Origin: JBIKIW01 sp044361365
GTDB lineage: Bacteria > Patescibacteriota > JACMRA01
Direction of reading: 5' to 3'
NCBI GenBank assembly: GCA_044361365.1
Contig: JBIKIW010000023.1
Coordinates: forward strand, 1-24,676
Length of the DNA: 24,676 bases
Every line of letters begins with the position of its first letter. Position 1 is the first letter of the stretch. The position numbers and the translations under genes are program-made. The notes beneath the pieces are model-generated. The model did no database searches, was not told the DNA's origin, and saw only the letters and a list, made by a program, of their open reading frames with translations. Positions 23,022-24,676 of the stretch are shown piece by piece.

Positions 23022-23138
23022 TTAATTACAAAGTGATCGTACAAACCCAAAGTTTCCTTTATCAGCTTTTGCCGGTTCTATGTTCCACACCCAACCTAAT
23101 TTAAAAGGTCCAGCCCAATTAGCGTGGCAAATAATCAT
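23022..23138 (-). CDS. Orphan C-terminal tip of a DUF2599 protein
   Basis: A 38-codon frame runs from ATG (23138-23136) to TAA (23024-23022). It reads MIICHANWAGPF, then WNIEPAKADKGNFGF, then CN at the end. The DUF2599 protein upstream ends CHTDWKAF...YNLEPWRTDKGYWGF...CN, so the two share both cysteines, the N-x-EP motif, DKG, GF and the final CN. The ATG overlaps the stop of the 90-residue gene as ATGA, so it can be translated by coupling. It is either a displaced cassette of a toxin-type C-terminus or the remnant of a second full gene. It lacks the first two thirds of the domain, so a pseudogene is quite possible. Confidence 0.65.
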   Translation of the reverse strand: MIICHANWAGPFKLGWVWNIEPAKADKGNFGFVRSLCN

Positions 23139-23407
23139 AAATTATTTTTATAGGTTCGCAGTCTAGCCAGCAACCCAGCAAATAATATAAAATAAGAAAT
23201 CGCAAGAAGAATGTTGACTTGGTTGTTTGCAAAAAACTCGGCTCTTTCTATTATTCTATCGTCTTCTATTGCCAGCTTGAAAGTAATCAATTGAGCTAAG
23301 AAGCCTAATACAAAGGTAAATATCAAAACTTTATCTCTATTTCTTAAAATAAGAATTATATATATTGTAAAAATTATCAGAGAAAGTAATGGTAGTAAAA
23401 AATGCAT
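23135..23407 (-). CDS. Small three-helix membrane protein, cassette gene
   Basis: The product is 90 residues with three hydrophobic segments (about 3-20, 26-44, 63-83), charged loops RNRDK and EDDRIIERAEF, and a basic end. The family is not recognised. It lies 35 bp after the 156-residue gene and overlaps the orphan DUF2599 tip by 4 bp (ATGA). It ends with TGA. Confidence 0.55.
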   Translation of the reverse strand: MHFLLPLLSLIIFTIYIILILRNRDKVLIFTFVLGFLAQLITFKLAIEDDRIIERAEFFANNQVNILLAISYFILFAGLLARLRTYKNNL

Positions 23408-23442
23408 AAATTTAGTAAGGTTTTATCTAAAAATTAGCTTAA

Positions 23443-23913
23443 TTATTCGCATTCATTGATTTCGTAATCGTTATTAGATTTAAATGTAAAGTTGCAAAAC
23501 TTATTTTCACTAGATTTATCGAAATTATAATTATTACTGATCATGATGCTGTGATTTCTGTAGCATTCTTGTAAATTTACCAGCTCTTCAAAGCTCAATC
23601 TATCATTTTTAGATAAATAATTTATATTTGTGTTAGAATCATTGACTTTAGCAAGGGATTTAATTCCTAATTTTGCCTCATTAAATGTTATATTATTTGT
23701 TTTTAAATTTGAATTTTCTACAGTATCAGTAAAAACAAAAGTATTTCCTTCGGTGTCTTTTAGCTTGATAAGGTTATTCTTTGAACAGTTGATAACTTCA
23801 GTCTTTATTTTGTTCCAATCTTTGGTTAAATAAAATCCTATAATTAACCTTGCCGAAAGAAAAACAAAAATTACACCTAAACTGATTATTAGTATTTTTT
23901 TTGTTAATTTCAT
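23443..23913 (-). CDS. Membrane-anchored extracytoplasmic protein, partner of the DUF2599 protein
   Basis: The product is 156 residues. One N-terminal hydrophobic helix (KKILIISLGVIFVFLSARL, about 5-28) lacks a clear cleavage site, so the protein is probably anchored with the remaining 125 residues outside the membrane. That part is Asn/Lys-rich with four cysteines (in NCSKN, QECYR, KFCNF, NECE), which fits disulfides. The family is unknown. It starts 10 bp after the DUF2599 stop, the closest and best candidate for a cognate immunity or carrier protein. Confidence 0.6.
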   Translation of the reverse strand: MKLTKKILIISLGVIFVFLSARLIIGFYLTKDWNKIKTEVINCSKNNLIKLKDTEGNTFVFTDTVENSNLKTNNITFNEAKLGIKSLAKVNDSNTNINYLSKNDRLSFEELVNLQECYRNHSIMISNNYNFDKSSENKFCNFTFKSNNDYEINECE

Positions 23914-23923
23914 AATAGCTTCC

Positions 23924-24676
23924 TTAATTGCATTTTGAATTATAAAACCCCCAGTATCCTTTATCAGTTCTCCACGGTTCGAGATTATACTCTAAACTTC
24001 CATCCCATGGATTTTTTCTATCCCACAAATAGGCAAAAGCTTTCCAGTCTGTATGACAAACATATTGATTATACATAGACCAACAAGTATTAGTACCATA
24101 TGCTTGAGGGTAAGGCCAAGCAGAATGATATGCAGTTTTATTATAGATTTCTTGCCAAGAACCCCAAGGAGTTGGACCTGACATATTGATCCCGCACCAA
24201 GTTGGCTTAATCGTGAGCGACCAAGATCCTGCATTATAAAAAGTTCTCCAATTCCAGCCTACATAAGATGCTACTTGCCCACACCACAACGGATCAGCCA
24301 CAACCGGAAATACCGCACCTTTTAGATCAATATTTTGTCTTAGAATATTACTTTTTTCAATAGTGTACCAAGTTTTTAGGTCTTTACCGTTATTATCTTT
24401 TGCCCAAGGTTTGGCGATTGTGGTTTTTACACTTCTATTCGATTTGATTTGGTCGATGGTTTTTTGATCTAAGTCTTTGGGTAGGTCTTTGATTGAAAAG
24501 TCGAGCGGTTTTGGATTTTTGGTAGTAATTATTGCACCTCCATTTTCAGTTAATTCTAGCTTATCACCAGTACCAAGCTCCACAGGAAAATCATAAAAAC
24601 TAGGAGCTGAGCTGTCTTTTATGTTTATAACTTGTCTTATACCTCCGTCAATTGATTCTACTACTACATCTATTTT
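23924..24676 (-). CDS. Secreted-type DUF2599 protein, N-terminus outside window
   Basis: The frame is open to the right edge; a GTG at 24583 is internal, not the start. About 250 residues are visible. The first 100 (VVVESIDGG, IKDSSAPSFYDFP, then TIAKPWAKDNNGKDLKTWY, PVVADPLW) match the region that precedes variable C-termini in many actinobacterial secreted proteins (SSAPxxYxFPL, then APWAxDAxG..VPTxY, PVVADPxW). The last 145 match DUF2599: SWSLTIKPTWCG, a QYVCHTD motif and NLEPWRTDKGYWGF...CN. Five cysteines suggest folding outside the cytoplasm. The role of DUF2599 is not known to me. Position at the head of a small-membrane-protein cassette suggests an effector. Confidence 0.7.
   Translation of the reverse strand, partial: KIDVVVESIDGGIRQVINIKDSSAPSFYDFPVELGTGDKLELTENGGAIITTKNPKPLDFSIKDLPKDLDQKTIDQIKSNRSVKTTIAKPWAKDNNGKDLKTWYTIEKSNILRQNIDLKGAVFPVVADPLWCGQVASYVGWNWRTFYNAGSWSLTIKPTWCGINMSGPTPWGSWQEIYNKTAYHSAWPYPQAYGTNTCWSMYNQYVCHTDWKAFAYLWDRKNPWDGSLEYNLEPWRTDKGYWGFYNSKCN

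Noticed and set aside
1..24676. UGA recoding as in Gracilibacteria or Absconditabacteria
   Set aside because: Families of known length read through without internal TGA under the standard code, and glycine and tryptophan use ordinary codons.
1..24676. CRISPR array or long tandem repeats
   Set aside because: No regularly spaced repeats were seen; the only clear direct repeat is the 27-bp pair near 17.7 and 18.3 kb.

Overview
The window is AT-rich, gene-dense DNA with very short intergenic gaps. Almost no gene has a Shine-Dalgarno sequence, and starts are a mix of ATG and GTG. The standard genetic code fits, since normal-length families read without internal stops. A compact L34/RnpA pair, divergent versions of universal genes, a WxL-like/DUF916 surface pair and many tiny membrane proteins suggest a reduced-genome bacterium, most likely of the Candidate Phyla Radiation (Patescibacteria). 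No marker in the window fixes the lineage, so this is an inference.

Layout. (1) 1-1000: tail of an integrase-type transposase cut by the window edge, a PUR-alpha-like (DUF3276) nucleic-acid-binding gene on the minus strand with its terminator, and an elongator tRNA-Met. (2) 1.1-6.5 kb: a GT4 glycosyltransferase, a phytoene-synthase-fold protein without its aspartate motifs, a CrtI-type desaturase, a DUF4145 zinc-ribbon protein and a RdgB/HAM1-type NTP pyrophosphatase. (3) 6.6-9.1 kb: a secreted WxL-like surface protein and a DUF916 membrane-anchored partner, separated by a strongly structured intergenic RNA candidate. (4) 9.2-15 kb: mostly housekeeping. It holds XseA with a HEAT-like extension, a YwaF/TMEM164-type membrane protein, a lone V-type ATPase K subunit followed by rpmH, rnpA and tRNA-Phe, and RNase J. 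(5) 15-19.2 kb: a small-gene island with a zeta-toxin-like kinase and a small basic protein, an XRE regulator, a membrane protein with an Ig-like domain, a Pmp3 protein, a hicBA pair, and a Panacea-type antitoxin with a RelE-like toxin. hicBA and the Panacea pair share a 27-bp upstream element. (6) 19.2-21.7 kb: a membrane-anchored GH3 (NagZ-like) enzyme, tail to tail with a threonine dehydratase. (7) 21.8-24.7 kb, minus strand: a tightly packed cassette. It starts with a secreted-type DUF2599 protein that runs off the right edge, followed by small membrane proteins and a 38-residue orphan copy of the DUF2599 C-terminus.

The most interesting part is region 7. A long secreted protein, followed by small membrane-protein genes and then a detached copy of only its C-terminal tip, is the layout of polymorphic toxin/immunity loci. 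I therefore propose DUF2599 as a candidate effector domain with membrane-protein immunity. Next in interest are the structured RNA at 7527-7641, the element shared by the two toxin-antitoxin modules, the aspartate-less phytoene synthase homologue, and the rnpA mRNA joined almost directly to a tRNA.
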